Shown one piece after another: positions 8,470 through 16,962 of a DNA stretch of 64,000 nt (position 1 is its first letter; the number at the start of each line of letters is the position of its first letter). Under the pieces are notes generated by a model, which made no database searches, was not told where the DNA came from, and was given only the letters and a program-made list of their open reading frames with translations. Where the stretch lies: contig NZ_CP121446.1 in assembly GCF_030643905.1 (NCBI RefSeq), positions 310,001 through 374,000 on the forward strand, read 5' to 3'. A program made the translations under genes and the position numbers. This stretch comes from Flavobacterium sp. IMCC34852. GTDB lineage: Bacteria; Bacteroidota; Bacteroidia; Flavobacteriales; Flavobacteriaceae.

Positions 8470-8536
8470 AGGAAAAACCATTTGATTATCGGTAATCTTG
8501 TTGCACGAACAAGATTCTGAAACAAATTCAGAATAA

Positions 8537-8965
8537 ATGAAAGAAGCCAAACAAAAAAAATACGACGTTGCCTACTTGAGAATTGCTGCCGAATGGAGCA
8601 AATTGTCTTATTGCAAACGCAAACAAGTCGGTGCCATTATTGTCCGAGATAAAATGATTATCTCCGATGGTTATAACGGAACGCCATCGGGCTTTGAAAA
8701 CTGCTGCGAAGACGACGAAGGCTTAACTAAATGGTATGTCTTACACGCCGAAGCCAATGCGATTTCTAAGGTAGCGCGTTCTACTCAAAGTTGCGAAAAT
8801 GCCACCCTTTATATCACGCTTTCACCTTGTAAAGAATGCAGCAAATTGATTCACCAATCGGGCATTAAACGGGTGGTTTTTAAAAACGGTTACCGCGATG
8901 AATCCGGTTTAGACTTCCTGAGAAAAGCCGGAATTGAAGTAACTCAAATCGAAAATTTAGACTAA
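8537..8965 (+). CDS. CMP/dCMP deaminase family protein
   Basis: A 142-residue zinc-dependent deaminase. The zinc site is complete: His70-Ala-Glu72 (HAEANA), then SPCKEC with Cys98 and Cys101. The N-terminal half carries KQVGAIIVRDKMIISDGYNG and GFENCCEDD, which is typical of the dCMP deaminase/ComEB branch rather than cytidine or tRNA-adenosine deaminases. The likely reaction is dCMP to dUMP, feeding dTMP synthesis, in the cytoplasm. It is followed after 21 nt by the S41 protease gene, perhaps in one transcript. The leader carries the structured repeat element. Confidence 0.88.
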   Translation: MKEAKQKKYDVAYLRIAAEWSKLSYCKRKQVGAIIVRDKMIISDGYNGTPSGFENCCEDDEGLTKWYVLHAEANAISKVARSTQSCENATLYITLSPCKECSKLIHQSGIKRVVFKNGYRDESGLDFLRKAGIEVTQIENLD

Positions 8966-8986
8966 TCTCATAATAATATTGGTCAA

Positions 8987-10555
8987 ATGAAATCTAAGGA
9001 AAAATACTTGCCTTTATTGCTGTTCTCTTGCGTCGCCTTGGGAATAATCATCGGCGGTATGCTCAATTTTCCGAAACGATCTCTTTCCAAACAAAACGCC
9101 AGCAAAGCCAAAATTGAAAAACTAATCGATTTTATCAATGACGAATATGTTGATGACGTTAATTCAGATTCAATTGTTGACCTAACGGTGAACAGTATTT
9201 TGGCCAATCTAGATCCGCATTCCGTTTACATTCCGCCCAGCGAACAATCCTCAGAAGCCGAGTTGATGAAAGGAGATTTTGTCGGTATTGGTGTCAATTT
9301 TTATATGTTTAATGACACCGTTACCATAGTAAAACCTTTGGAAAACGGTCCGGCCGAAAAAGCCGGTATCTTAGCCGGTGACCGCATTTTATACGCGGAT
9401 AAAGACAAACTCTTTGGAAGAAAATTGCCGACAGACAGTTTGTTCAACAAATTAAAAGGCGAAGAAGGCTCAAAAGTTTTATTGACCATCTACCGAAAAA
9501 GCAGCAATAAAAAACTAAAAATCCCGGTGATTCGCGATGTGGTTCCGATTAAAAGTGTTGACGCCTATTTGAAACTCAACGCCACTACCGGATATATCAA
9601 AATCAATCGCTTTGCCGAAAGCACTTATGACGAATTCCGAGTAGGATTGGAACAATTGAAAAAACAAGGCATGAAAACCTTAGTCATTGATTTGCGAGAC
9701 AATGGCGGCGGTTATTTGGAAAAAGCCGTTGAAATTGCGGATGAGTTATTAAAAGACAAAGAGCTTATCGTTTTTACCAAAAACAAAAGAGGCGAAATCA
9801 ACAAAACTTTTGCCACCGAAGAAGGCATTTTTGAAAGCGGAAGAGTCTTTGTTTTAATCGATGAAAACTCGGCTTCTGCCAGTGAAATTTTAGCCGGTGC
9901 AATACAAGATAATGACCGAGGAACTATCGTAGGTCGTCGTTCTTTCGGGAAAGGTTTAGTGCAGCGCGAAATGGACTTTGAAGACGGTTCGGCCGTTCGT
10001 TTAACGACTTCAAGATATTACACCCCAAGCGGTCGCTCGATTCAAAAACCTTATGTCAAAGGACAAGGCGAAGAATACAATCACGATTACGAAGCCCGAT
10101 TTGAAAACGGTGAATTATACGCTAAAAGCAAAATCAAAGTGGCGGATTCTTTAAAATTCAAAACCAAAAAAGGCAGAATCGTTTATGGCGGCGGCGGTAT
10201 CGTTCCGGATATCTTTGTGCCTTTGGAAGTAAAAAAAGGCGAGGAAAGTTTGGCCTACATTTTAAGCTCAGGTTTAGTGAGTCATTTTGTTTTCGAACAA
10301 TTGGACAAAAACAGAGCGCCATTTAAAGGGCTAAGATTTGAGGCATTCTTAACTAAAATGCAAAACGACCAAAGCACGGTTTCTAAATTCGAAAGCTATT
10401 TAAAAGAGGCCGGTTTGGAAATGTCATTAGCGAATAATAAACCTTTGGTGAAAAAATTCCTAACGGCGGAATATGCCCGACAACTTTTTGGCGAAGACCA
10501 ATACTATCAAATCATTTTAAAAGATGACGCGATGTTGAAAGCCGTGCTGAAGTAA
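8987..10555 (+). CDS. S41 family C-terminal processing peptidase
   Basis: A 522-residue periplasmic serine protease of the Ctp/Prc type. It has an N-terminal membrane anchor or signal (residues ~7-27), a PDZ domain at about 85-175 (GIGVNF...GPAEKAGILAGDRIL), and the catalytic core with ENSASASE (nucleophile Ser near 302) and SFGKGLVQ (general-base Lys about 25 residues later), followed by TTSRYYTPSGRSIQ. Such enzymes trim or degrade periplasmic proteins from the C-terminus. The ~130-residue C-terminal extension is common in Bacteroidota members. It ends 3 nt from the convergent FAD gene. Confidence 0.93.
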   Translation: MKSKEKYLPLLLFSCVALGIIIGGMLNFPKRSLSKQNASKAKIEKLIDFINDEYVDDVNSDSIVDLTVNSILANLDPHSVYIPPSEQSSEAELMKGDFVGIGVNFYMFNDTVTIVKPLENGPAEKAGILAGDRILYADKDKLFGRKLPTDSLFNKLKGEEGSKVLLTIYRKSSNKKLKIPVIRDVVPIKSVDAYLKLNATTGYIKINRFAESTYDEFRVGLEQLKKQGMKTLVIDLRDNGGGYLEKAVEIADELLKDKELIVFTKNKRGEINKTFATEEGIFESGRVFVLIDENSASASEILAGAIQDNDRGTIVGRRSFGKGLVQREMDFEDGSAVRLTTSRYYTPSGRSIQKPYVKGQGEEYNHDYEARFENGELYAKSKIKVADSLKFKTKKGRIVYGGGGIVPDIFVPLEVKKGEESLAYILSSGLVSHFVFEQLDKNRAPFKGLRFEAFLTKMQNDQSTVSKFESYLKEAGLEMSLANNKPLVKKFLTAEYARQLFGEDQYYQIILKDDAMLKAVLK

Positions 10556-10558
10556 GTT

Positions 10559-11167
10559 TTACTTTCTGATGCTGTCGTGCACTTGTACATGAACTCCACC
10601 ATTCCATAAAGTCAAAATATCAGTTGCTACGGCTGCGCCACTCCCGGCGGCTATAGACAATTGACTGCGCCATCCGGCTAAAGTTCCGATAACAAATATT
10701 CCTTCGGCTACTTTATGGTCGGTATTTTTGAGTTGGATTCTGTTTTTCTCCGGAATCACTTTTTGATGCGGTATTATGTACTCTTCTAAACCTTCAATGG
10801 TAAAAGGATTTCCGGCGCCAATTCCGATGACAACGATTTTAGTTTGATAACTAGTTTTATTGGTGATAACGCTAAAATTTCCGGCTTCGCCTTCAATCTT
10901 CATTACTTTTTCGCCTGAAATTTGTTCGATGTGATGATACAATTGGTTTAAATGATCAACGCTTTCCTCAAGTAATTCTGAACCTAATTTTCCGGCTGGA
11001 ATTCCGTAAGCGTTATTAAAAAGAGCGTCTTGAAGTGAAGAAGCTTTTTGATGGGCAATGATGCCTATTTTTTTATCGGTTGCAAAAGGTTTGTTTTGGG
11101 CCGAACCTAAAATCAAAGCACAAGACATCCCCGAAACGCCGCCACCAATAATCAAAACATCATACAT
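10559..11167 (-). CDS. Small NAD(P)/FAD-dependent oxidoreductase
   Basis: A 202-residue flavoprotein resembling the FAD half of thioredoxin reductase. The Rossmann fingerprint GGGVSG is at residues 8-13, and the C-terminal FAD-binding signature EGIFVIGTLAGW...SGAAVATDIL is present. The NADPH-binding insert and the redox-active CxxC of a true thioredoxin reductase are absent, so it is not a full enzyme of that type. This compact form recurs in Bacteroidota genomes, with unknown substrate. Its 3' end nearly touches the convergent protease gene. Confidence 0.8.
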   Translation of the reverse strand: MYDVLIIGGGVSGMSCALILGSAQNKPFATDKKIGIIAHQKASSLQDALFNNAYGIPAGKLGSELLEESVDHLNQLYHHIEQISGEKVMKIEGEAGNFSVITNKTSYQTKIVVIGIGAGNPFTIEGLEEYIIPHQKVIPEKNRIQLKNTDHKVAEGIFVIGTLAGWRSQLSIAAGSGAAVATDILTLWNGGVHVQVHDSIRK

Positions 11168-11207
11168 AAACCGGAAAATTAGAAGTTATAAAATGACAAA
11201 TTCCAAA

Positions 11208-11223
11208 TCCCGAAACTTCGGGA
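11208..11223. repeat. Short palindrome TCCCGA-N4-TCGGGA
   Basis: Perfect 6-bp inverted repeat with loop AACT in the gap upstream of the FAD gene. The same stem with loop TACT occurs inside recJ at 15325-15340. Confidence 0.6.
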
Positions 11224-11290
11224 CCAAAATTTAAATGTAAAGTCTCAAACATTTGAATTTTGATTTTCCTCTCTGGAATTTGAGAAACCC

Positions 11291-11488
11291 TTAGTTTTTA
11301 AGTTTGTCCTCGATTTTCTTTGACATTCTAAAAATCAAAAGGATTAAGACCGCACAAAATGACGCGGCTATACCAATTAAAGCCACCATACTGTCACCTT
11401 CAAACGGGTTGTTGAAATCGAGTAAATAAATATTAACCAATATTAAGGCTACGGCAAGAAATATAAGTATGTTGGTGAAAATTTTCAT
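11291..11488 (-). CDS. Small membrane protein, two TM segments
   Basis: A 65-residue protein of unknown function. Hydrophobic segments at about residues 5-24 and 35-54 are separated by an acidic turn (FNNPFEGDS) and followed by a charged tail (RMSKKIEDKLKN). It starts with ATG at 11488, 38 nt downstream of the stop of the marC-like gene on the same strand, and is probably in its transcript. Confidence 0.6.
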   Translation of the reverse strand: MKIFTNILIFLAVALILVNIYLLDFNNPFEGDSMVALIGIAASFCAVLILLIFRMSKKIEDKLKN

Positions 11489-11526
11489 GAGATAAATTTA
11501 TGGAACAAAAATACTAATTTTTAAGA

Positions 11527-12102
11527 TTATGCAAATAGTCCTTTAACATTAGCGGCAAATAATTTAACAGCAATTGCCAGTAAAACTACTCCAAATACTT
11601 TTCGGATGATGTTCAAACCATTTTTGCTGAGCATTTTTTCAATTTTAGACGACGATTTCAATACGGCATAAACTAGCAAAATGTTCAACAAAATAGCAAT
11701 AATAATATTGATGGATTGAAATTCGGCACGCAAAGAAAGTAAAGTAGTCATGGTTCCGGCACCGGCAATCAAGGGAAAAGCAATCGGTACAATAGATGCA
11801 GAATTGGCTTCTTCATCGCGGTATAATCTAATGCCGAGTATCATTTCCAAAGCCAAAAAGAAAAGGACAAACGAACCCGCTACGGCAAACGAATTGACAT
11901 CGATACCAATCAATTTCAAAATTTCTTCTCCCACAAAAAGAAACGCAATCATGATTCCGGCCGAAACCAAAGATGCTTTCTCCGATTGAATATGACCAAA
12001 TTTTGTTCTCAAATCGATAATCACAGGAATACTTCCCACGATATCAATCACCGCAAAAAGCACCATCGTTGTAGTTGCTATTTCTCTAAAATCTAAATTC
12101 AT
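11527..12102 (-). CDS. MarC family integral membrane protein
   Basis: A 191-residue protein with about six transmembrane helices, fitting the MarC/UPF0056 family by length and by the segments FAVIDIVGSIPVIIDL (residues ~17-32), LFFLALEMILGIRLYR and VPIAFPLIAGAGTMTTLLSL. Despite the name, this family is not proven to affect multiple antibiotic resistance, and transport activity is unknown. A perfect -7 box lies on the minus strand at 12120-12127, and transcription diverges from the DUF3109 gene. Confidence 0.88.
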   Translation of the reverse strand: MNLDFREIATTTMVLFAVIDIVGSIPVIIDLRTKFGHIQSEKASLVSAGIMIAFLFVGEEILKLIGIDVNSFAVAGSFVLFFLALEMILGIRLYRDEEANSASIVPIAFPLIAGAGTMTTLLSLRAEFQSINIIIAILLNILLVYAVLKSSSKIEKMLSKNGLNIIRKVFGVVLLAIAVKLFAANVKGLFA

Positions 12103-12119
12103 ACCTAATTATTTTTTTG

Positions 12120-12171
12120 CAAAATTAAGGTTTTAATACTTCTTGTAAGCCAAATTTCATTTGTACTTTTG
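12120..12171. promoter_or_regulatory. Divergent promoters for marC-like and DUF3109 genes
   Basis: Minus strand: TAATTTTG at 12120-12127, 18 nt before the marC-like ATG. Plus strand: CTTG (12142-12145), 18 nt spacer, TACTTTTG (12164-12171), 18 nt before the DUF3109 ATG. Both fit the Bacteroidota -33/-7 pattern. Confidence 0.6.
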
Positions 12172-12189
12172 CATTCTTAAAATTAGTGT

Positions 12190-12762
12190 ATGTTCCAATT
12201 AGGCAAAACCATAGTTTCCGAAGATATTCTTGAAAAAGATTTTGTGTGCAACCTCTCCGCCTGTCACGGTGCTTGCTGTGTTGATGGAGATGCCGGTGCG
12301 CCTTTAAGTCAAGAAGAAACTAAAATTTTGGAAGAAATTTATCCGAAAGTAAAACCATTTTTGCGCAAAGAAGGCATAGAAGCCATAGAAAAATTAGGCA
12401 CTTGGGTGGTCGGAACCGACCAAGATTTAGAAACGCCACTAATTGACAATAAAGATTGTGCTTACGTAATTTTCGACGGAAAAACCGCGCTTTGTGGTAT
12501 TGAACAAGCTTACAACCAGGGCATCATCAACTGGAAAAAACCGGTTTCGTGTCATTTATATCCTATAAGAGTAAAAGATTTTAGCGAATTTGCCGCCGTC
12601 AATTATGACCGTTGGGATATTTGTAGTGATGCTTGTACCTTAGGAAAAGAACTCCAAGTGCCGGTTTACAAATTTGTCAAAGAAGCCTTGATTCGAAAAT
12701 TCGGAGAAGATTGGTATGCTGAATTGGAAAAAGTAGCGGAAGATTTAAAAAACGGAAAGTAA
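12190..12762 (+). CDS. DUF3109 family cysteine-rich protein
   Basis: A 190-residue cytoplasmic protein with a YkgJ-like cysteine pattern: [11 protein letters not shown] puts Cys at 20, 25, 29 and 30, then further Cys occur in [21 protein letters not shown] and WDICSDAC. The arrangement suggests a metal or Fe-S centre. I recognise it as DUF3109, widespread in Bacteroidota and without a known function. It is monocistronic with its own promoter and a strong terminator, and lies next to tRNA-Ala on the opposite strand. Confidence 0.85.
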   Translation: MFQLGKTIVSEDILEKDFVCNLSACHGACCVDGDAGAPLSQEETKILEEIYPKVKPFLRKEGIEAIEKLGTWVVGTDQDLETPLIDNKDCAYVIFDGKTALCGIEQAYNQGIINWKKPVSCHLYPIRVKDFSEFAAVNYDRWDICSDACTLGKELQVPVYKFVKEALIRKFGEDWYAELEKVAEDLKNGK

Positions 12763-12770
12763 AAAATAAA

Positions 12771-12802
12771 AAAAGCCGAAATCAAATGATTTCGGCTTTT
12801 TT
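12771..12802 (+). terminator. Terminator after DUF3109 gene
   Basis: Stem AAAAGCCGAAATCA with TGATTTCGGCTTTT and a T run. The left A run makes it usable on the minus strand as well, so it may also end the tRNA transcript. Confidence 0.85.
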
Positions 12803-12803
12803 G

Positions 12804-12877
12804 TGGAGAAGATGGGGCTCGAACCCACGACCTCTTGACTGCCAGTCAAGCACTCTAGCCAACTGAGCTACATCCCC
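12804..12877 (-). tRNA. tRNA-Ala (anticodon GGC)
   Basis: A 74-nt cloverleaf on the minus strand. Anticodon stem CTTGA/TCAAG closes the loop CTGGCAG, giving anticodon GGC. The T arm is GTGGG-TTCGAGC-CCCAT, and the D arm begins GCTCAGTTGG. The acceptor stem contains the G3-U70 wobble pair that is the main alanine identity element. Position 6-67 is a U-U mismatch. The discriminator is A, and CCA is not encoded, as expected for Bacteroidota. Confidence 0.95.
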
Positions 12878-12976
12878 ATTTTTGAGACGACAAATATATA
12901 ATTTTATCCAAACAAAAAACAATACAACACCTATCTTTTTTGAGATTTATTGTAAATTTACCCTAAATATTTTTTT

Positions 12977-13741
12977 ATGTCTGCCGAAAACACCAATGGG
13001 TTTATTAGAACCCAAATTGAAAATAAAATCGCAACCCTAACTTTCAGTCATCCGGCGAGTAATTCTTTTCCCGGTGATTTATTGCAAAAACTCACGGAAG
13101 AATTAAATGCTTTGAGCCACAATAAAGAGGTTAATGTGGTTATCTTTCAAAGTGAAGGTAAGACTTTTTGTGCCGGTGCTTCTTTTGACGAGTTGCTTTC
13201 TATTACCGATTTTGAGTCCGGAAAAAAATTCTTCTCCGGTTTTGCCAATGTAATCAACGCGATGCGCAACTGTTCCAAAATTATTCTCGGAAAAATTCAA
13301 GGGAAAGCGGTTGGTGGCGGTGTTGGCTTGGCTTCGGCTTGCGATTTTGCTTTTGCCTACCAAGATGCTTCGATTAAATTATCTGAAATAGCCATCGGTA
13401 TAGGACCTTTTGTAATTGAACCTGCCGTTTCCAGAAAAATTGGAAAAACTGCTATGACGCAACTCACTTTACAACCTAATACATGGCAAACTGCCGATTG
13501 GGCTATTGAAAAAGGACTTTATGCTGACATCTTTGACAGTTATGGCGAGTTAGACGAAGCTGTTTCAGCTTTCGCCAAAAAATTAGCCAGTTATAATCCG
13601 GATGCTTTAGCCGAAATGAAAAAAGTGTTCTGGGAAGGCACCGAAAATTGGGATACCCTTTTATACGAAAGAGCCGCTATCTCGGGTAAATTAGTGCTTT
13701 CCGACTTTACTAAAAATGCGTTAAGCGAATTTAAAAAATAA
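12977..13741 (+). CDS. Enoyl-CoA hydratase/isomerase family protein
   Basis: A 254-residue crotonase-fold enzyme. The oxyanion-hole segments are KTFCAGASFDEL (residues ~57-68) and KAVGGGVGLASACDFAFA (~108-125). The usual catalytic Glu positions cannot be assigned with certainty (SEIAIGIGPFVIEPAVSRKIG region). The substrate is unknown; it could take part in fatty acid or amino acid degradation, acting on acyl-CoA in the cytoplasm. It is followed after 3 nt by a tiny membrane-protein gene that appears co-transcribed. Confidence 0.85.
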   Translation: MSAENTNGFIRTQIENKIATLTFSHPASNSFPGDLLQKLTEELNALSHNKEVNVVIFQSEGKTFCAGASFDELLSITDFESGKKFFSGFANVINAMRNCSKIILGKIQGKAVGGGVGLASACDFAFAYQDASIKLSEIAIGIGPFVIEPAVSRKIGKTAMTQLTLQPNTWQTADWAIEKGLYADIFDSYGELDEAVSAFAKKLASYNPDALAEMKKVFWEGTENWDTLLYERAAISGKLVLSDFTKNALSEFKK

Positions 13742-13744
13742 ATT

Positions 13745-13918
13745 ATGACTTTAATCTCTCTGATTCAACAAGTTAATATCGATGAAAAAATAAAAAATGC
13801 CCCCGATAATGGCTATTTAGTTGGGGTTTGGATTGGCTATATTTTGCCTTTTGTCGTTTTAACGGGTCTGGCATGGCTACTTTATCGCAAGGCCAAAAAA
13901 AGACAAGACGAGCTGTAG
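13745..13918 (+). CDS. 57-residue single-pass membrane protein
   Basis: A short open frame beginning with ATG 3 nt after the enoyl-CoA hydratase stop and ending with TAG at 13918. The product has a polar N-terminus (NIDEKIKNAPDN), one hydrophobic helix (VGVWIGYILPFVVLTGLAW, residues ~27-45) and a very basic C-terminus (YRKAKKRQDEL), the pattern of a real small membrane protein with cytoplasmic tail. Function unknown. The tight spacing suggests co-translation with the hydratase gene. Confidence 0.65.
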   Translation: MTLISLIQQVNIDEKIKNAPDNGYLVGVWIGYILPFVVLTGLAWLLYRKAKKRQDEL

Positions 13919-13929
13919 TTATATTTTAC

Positions 13930-13937
13930 TAAATTTG
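13930..13937 (+). promoter_or_regulatory. -7 box of queD-like gene
   Basis: Perfect TAAATTTG, 19 nt before the ATG at 13957. Confidence 0.5.
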
Positions 13938-13956
13938 CACCGTAAAAACTGCTTTC

Positions 13957-14409
13957 ATGAGTAACATCAGAATCACCAAACAATTTTCTTTCGAAACCGG
14001 GCATGCGCTTTACGGCTATGACGGCAAATGTAAAAACGTACACGGTCACAGCTATAAATTGTCGGTGACTGTGATTGGAAAACCCATAACAGATACTTCT
14101 AATGTGAAATTTGGGATGGTGATTGACTTTTCTGATTTGAAAAAAATAGTCAAAGAAGAAATTGTTGATGTTTTTGACCACGCCACGGTTTTTAACAAAA
14201 ACACCCCGCATATTGAACTAGCAGCCGAATTGAAAAATCGCGGACATCATGTAATTTTAGTTGGTTACCAACCTACCAGCGAAAATATGGTCACTGATTT
14301 TGCCCAAAAAATTAAAAGCCGTTTGCCTAAAGACATTCTTTTACATTCGCTAAAACTTCAAGAAACCGAAACTTCATTTGCCGAATGGTATGCTTCGGAT
14401 AATTTATAA
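13957..14409 (+). CDS. queD: 6-pyruvoyl-tetrahydropterin synthase / QueD-like
   Basis: A 150-residue member of the PTPS/QueD family. Zinc ligands are visible as His16 (FETGHAL) and His29/His31 (NVHGHSY), with the nucleophilic Cys25 in DGKCKNVHGH. The FDHATVFN and QETETSFAEWYAS segments carry the remaining His/Glu of the active site. In bacteria this usually converts dihydroneopterin triphosphate to 6-carboxy-tetrahydropterin for queuosine synthesis. The closely related eukaryotic-type reaction cannot be excluded. The LpxH-like gene follows 9 nt later. Confidence 0.85.
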   Translation: MSNIRITKQFSFETGHALYGYDGKCKNVHGHSYKLSVTVIGKPITDTSNVKFGMVIDFSDLKKIVKEEIVDVFDHATVFNKNTPHIELAAELKNRGHHVILVGYQPTSENMVTDFAQKIKSRLPKDILLHSLKLQETETSFAEWYASDNL

Positions 14410-14418
14410 TTTACCTTC

Positions 14419-15171
14419 ATGCAAATAACTTCTAACAAAAAAATATACTTTGCTTCCGACCAACACTTTGGCGCTCCGACTGCTGAGTTGAGTTTCCCGC
14501 GAGAACAAAAATTCGTGGCTTGGTTGGATGAAGTCAAAAAAGATGCTGAAGCTATATTTTTGTTAGGTGATTTGTTTGACTTTTGGTTCGAATACAAAAC
14601 CGTAGTGCCCAAAGGGTTCGTGAGAGTCTTAGGCAAACTGGCCGAAATTCGCGACAGCGGTATCCCGATTTACTTTTTTGTTGGCAACCACGATTTATGG
14701 ATGAACGATTATTTTGAAAAAGAATTGAACATTCCTGTGTTTCACGACAATCAGGAATATGAATTTAACGGCAAAACCTTTTTGATTGGTCACGGTGATG
14801 GCAAAGGTCCCGGTGATATGGGGTACAAACGCATGAAGAAGGTATTCACCAATCCGTTTTCCAAATGGCTGTTTCGTTGGTTACATCCCGATCTTGGTGT
14901 AAAACTAGCACAATATTTATCGGTAAAAAATAAACTCATTTCAGGCGAAGCCGATGTAAAATTCTTAGGAGAAGAAAACGAATGGTTGGTACAATACGCC
15001 AAACGCAAACTCGAAACCAAACAGTATAATTACCTCATCTTTGGCCATCGACACTTACCGATGGTTATCAAAGTTGGTGAAAACTCAGAATACATTAATT
15101 TGGGTGACTGGATTGGATATTTTACTTATGGCGTTTTTGACGGTGAAAATTTTGAATTAAAAGAGTATTAA
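14419..15171 (+). CDS. lpxH: UDP-2,3-diacylglucosamine diphosphatase (LpxH-like)
   Basis: A 250-residue calcineurin-like metallophosphoesterase. All five metal-site motifs are present: SDQH (Asp14, His16), GDLFD (Asp51), GNHD (89-92), GHGDG (His125) and FGHRH (about 209-213). The family cleaves UDP-2,3-diacylglucosamine to lipid X at the inner membrane in lipid A synthesis. The sequence matches the longer Bacteroidota branch, so assignment to LpxH is by fold and motif. It ends 1 nt from the convergent recJ stop. Confidence 0.85.
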   Translation: MQITSNKKIYFASDQHFGAPTAELSFPREQKFVAWLDEVKKDAEAIFLLGDLFDFWFEYKTVVPKGFVRVLGKLAEIRDSGIPIYFFVGNHDLWMNDYFEKELNIPVFHDNQEYEFNGKTFLIGHGDGKGPGDMGYKRMKKVFTNPFSKWLFRWLHPDLGVKLAQYLSVKNKLISGEADVKFLGEENEWLVQYAKRKLETKQYNYLIFGHRHLPMVIKVGENSEYINLGDWIGYFTYGVFDGENFELKEY

Positions 15172-15172
15172 T

Positions 15173-16873
15173 CTACCTCAAATCCTTTAACCGCAACTGA
15201 ACTGAAACCTTACCGTTGAACTCATTTTCATCAATGCAATACACTGCCTCAAACGAATTTTGATTTTTAACCAAGTCCAATTTTTTGCCTAAACCAAAAC
15301 CAATTGCGCCAAAACCTTGACTACTCCCGATACTTCGGGATTGTTTGACAAATAGTTTCAAGTGATCTTCATCGGCGCCGATTCCTTTCGCATAACCCGA
15401 ATCTCTGAGCCCTTTCGACATAAAGACAGGAGTCATATTTTGAGGGCCAAATGGTTCAAATTGGTTTAGAATTCTAATCAATTTCTCGTTGATATCAGTT
15501 AGATTAATTTCGGCATCGACCGAAATTTCAGGCGTTAATAAATCGGGGTGAATCGTTTCTTCGACTGTTCTTTCAAATGCTTCTTTGAAAGCGGCATAAT
15601 TTTCTTCTTTCAAAGTCATTCCGGCGGCGTACATATGTCCGCCAAATTGTTCCAAATGTTCCGCACAAGCTTCTAACGCATTATAAATATCAAAATCTTT
15701 CACCGAACGGGCAGATGCTGCTAGTTTGTCACCGCTTTTGGTAAACACAATCGTCGGACGATAATAAGTTTCCGTCAATCTGGAGGCTACAATACCTATA
15801 ACGCCTTTGTGCCAATTTTCTTGATAGACAACTGTGGTGAATTTTTTAGTTTCCTCATTTTCGACTATTTGCGACAATGCTTCCACTGTAATTTGCTTGT
15901 CTAAATCCTTTCTATCAGCATTGTGTTGTTCAATTTCGGAAGCGAAAATTTCGGCTTGGTCTAAGTCGTATTCTGTGAGCAAAGCCACGGCTTCATTCCC
16001 GTGTTTGATTCTTCCGGCAGCATTAATTCTTGGCGCAATGATAAAAACAACATCGGTAATCGTCAACACTTTTTTCTTTACATTCTGAATTAATGCTTTA
16101 ATTCCCGGACGTGGATTAGCATTAATCACTTCCAAACCAAACTTAGCTAAAGTCCGGTTTTCACCCGTAATCGGAACAATATCAGCCGCTATTGCTGTGG
16201 CTACCAAATCTAAATAAGGAATTAAATTTTCTATGGTTTGGTTTCTGTTTTGGGCCAAGGCTTGAATGAGTTTGAAACCAACACCACAACCGCACAATTC
16301 ATCATAGGGATAAGTGCAATCCTCTCTTTTGGGATCTAAAACCGCTACGGCTTCGGGCAAAAATTCCCCCGGACGATGGTGATCACAAATAATAAAATCG
16401 ATGTTTTTACTTTTAGCGTAAGCCACATGATCGATAGATTTAATGCCGCAATCCAAAGCGATAATCAATGAAAACCCATTGTCGTCGGCAAAATCAATTC
16501 CTGTATACGAAATGCCATACCCTTCGTTATAACGATCGGGAATGTAAGTCGCCACATTAGGATAATAGCTTTTTAAATAACTCGACACCAATGAAACCGC
16601 CGTCGTACCATCGACATCATAATCTCCAAAAACCAAAATGTTTTCACCATTTGCAATCGCTGCTTCAATTCGAGTCACGGCTTTATCCATGTCTTTCATC
16701 AAATAAGGATTGTGCAAATCGGCTAAACTTGGTCGAAAAAACTGTCTGGCATCCTCGTAAGTTTCAATACCTCTTTGAACCAAAAGGGTCGCGATAAGTT
16801 CGTCAACCTTGAGTTCAGTTGCCAAAGCTTTTACTTTGTTAGAAGAAGGTTTTGGTTTTAAAGTCCAGCGCAT
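15173..16873 (-). CDS. recJ: Single-stranded-DNA-specific exonuclease RecJ
   Basis: A 566-residue 5'-3' ssDNA exonuclease for recombination and repair. The DHH-family motifs are seen in order: VFGDYDVDGTTA near residue 82, ALDCG near 140, ICDHHRPGE near 163, and DLVATAIAADIVP near 222. The DHHA1 half has GHMYAAGMTL (~419), and a C-terminal OB-like region follows. Length is standard. A short perfect palindrome (15325-15340) lies inside the coding region at residues 512-517 (about SRSIGS), apparently in a tolerant loop. Confidence 0.96.
   Translation of the reverse strand: MRWTLKPKPSSNKVKALATELKVDELIATLLVQRGIETYEDARQFFRPSLADLHNPYLMKDMDKAVTRIEAAIANGENILVFGDYDVDGTTAVSLVSSYLKSYYPNVATYIPDRYNEGYGISYTGIDFADDNGFSLIIALDCGIKSIDHVAYAKSKNIDFIICDHHRPGEFLPEAVAVLDPKREDCTYPYDELCGCGVGFKLIQALAQNRNQTIENLIPYLDLVATAIAADIVPITGENRTLAKFGLEVINANPRPGIKALIQNVKKKVLTITDVVFIIAPRINAAGRIKHGNEAVALLTEYDLDQAEIFASEIEQHNADRKDLDKQITVEALSQIVENEETKKFTTVVYQENWHKGVIGIVASRLTETYYRPTIVFTKSGDKLAASARSVKDFDIYNALEACAEHLEQFGGHMYAAGMTLKEENYAAFKEAFERTVEETIHPDLLTPEISVDAEINLTDINEKLIRILNQFEPFGPQNMTPVFMSKGLRDSGYAKGIGADEDHLKLFVKQSRSIGSSQGFGAIGFGLGKKLDLVKNQNSFEAVYCIDENEFNGKVSVQLRLKDLR
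15325..15340. repeat. Short palindrome within recJ
   Basis: TCCCGA-TACT-TCGGGA, the same 6-bp stem as the intergenic palindrome at 11208-11223. It is in frame and encodes part of a serine-rich loop. Confidence 0.6.
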
Positions 16874-16962
16874 GTTTAATTACGAATTGAAAATTACGAA
16901 ATACGAATCATCAAACAAATATATAAAAAATACTACAAAATATTTTAAATGGATGAAAGAAA

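Noticed and set aside
8356..8550. 64-residue minus-strand ORF across the repeat element
   Set aside because: It overlaps the HupE gene end, the promoter and the hairpin element, has no family-like features, and its open frame follows from the repeat itself.
10559..11167. Truncated thioredoxin reductase pseudogene
   Set aside because: The FAD motifs at both ends are intact, the frame is clean, and compact versions like this are common in the group, so it is more likely a functional short flavoprotein.
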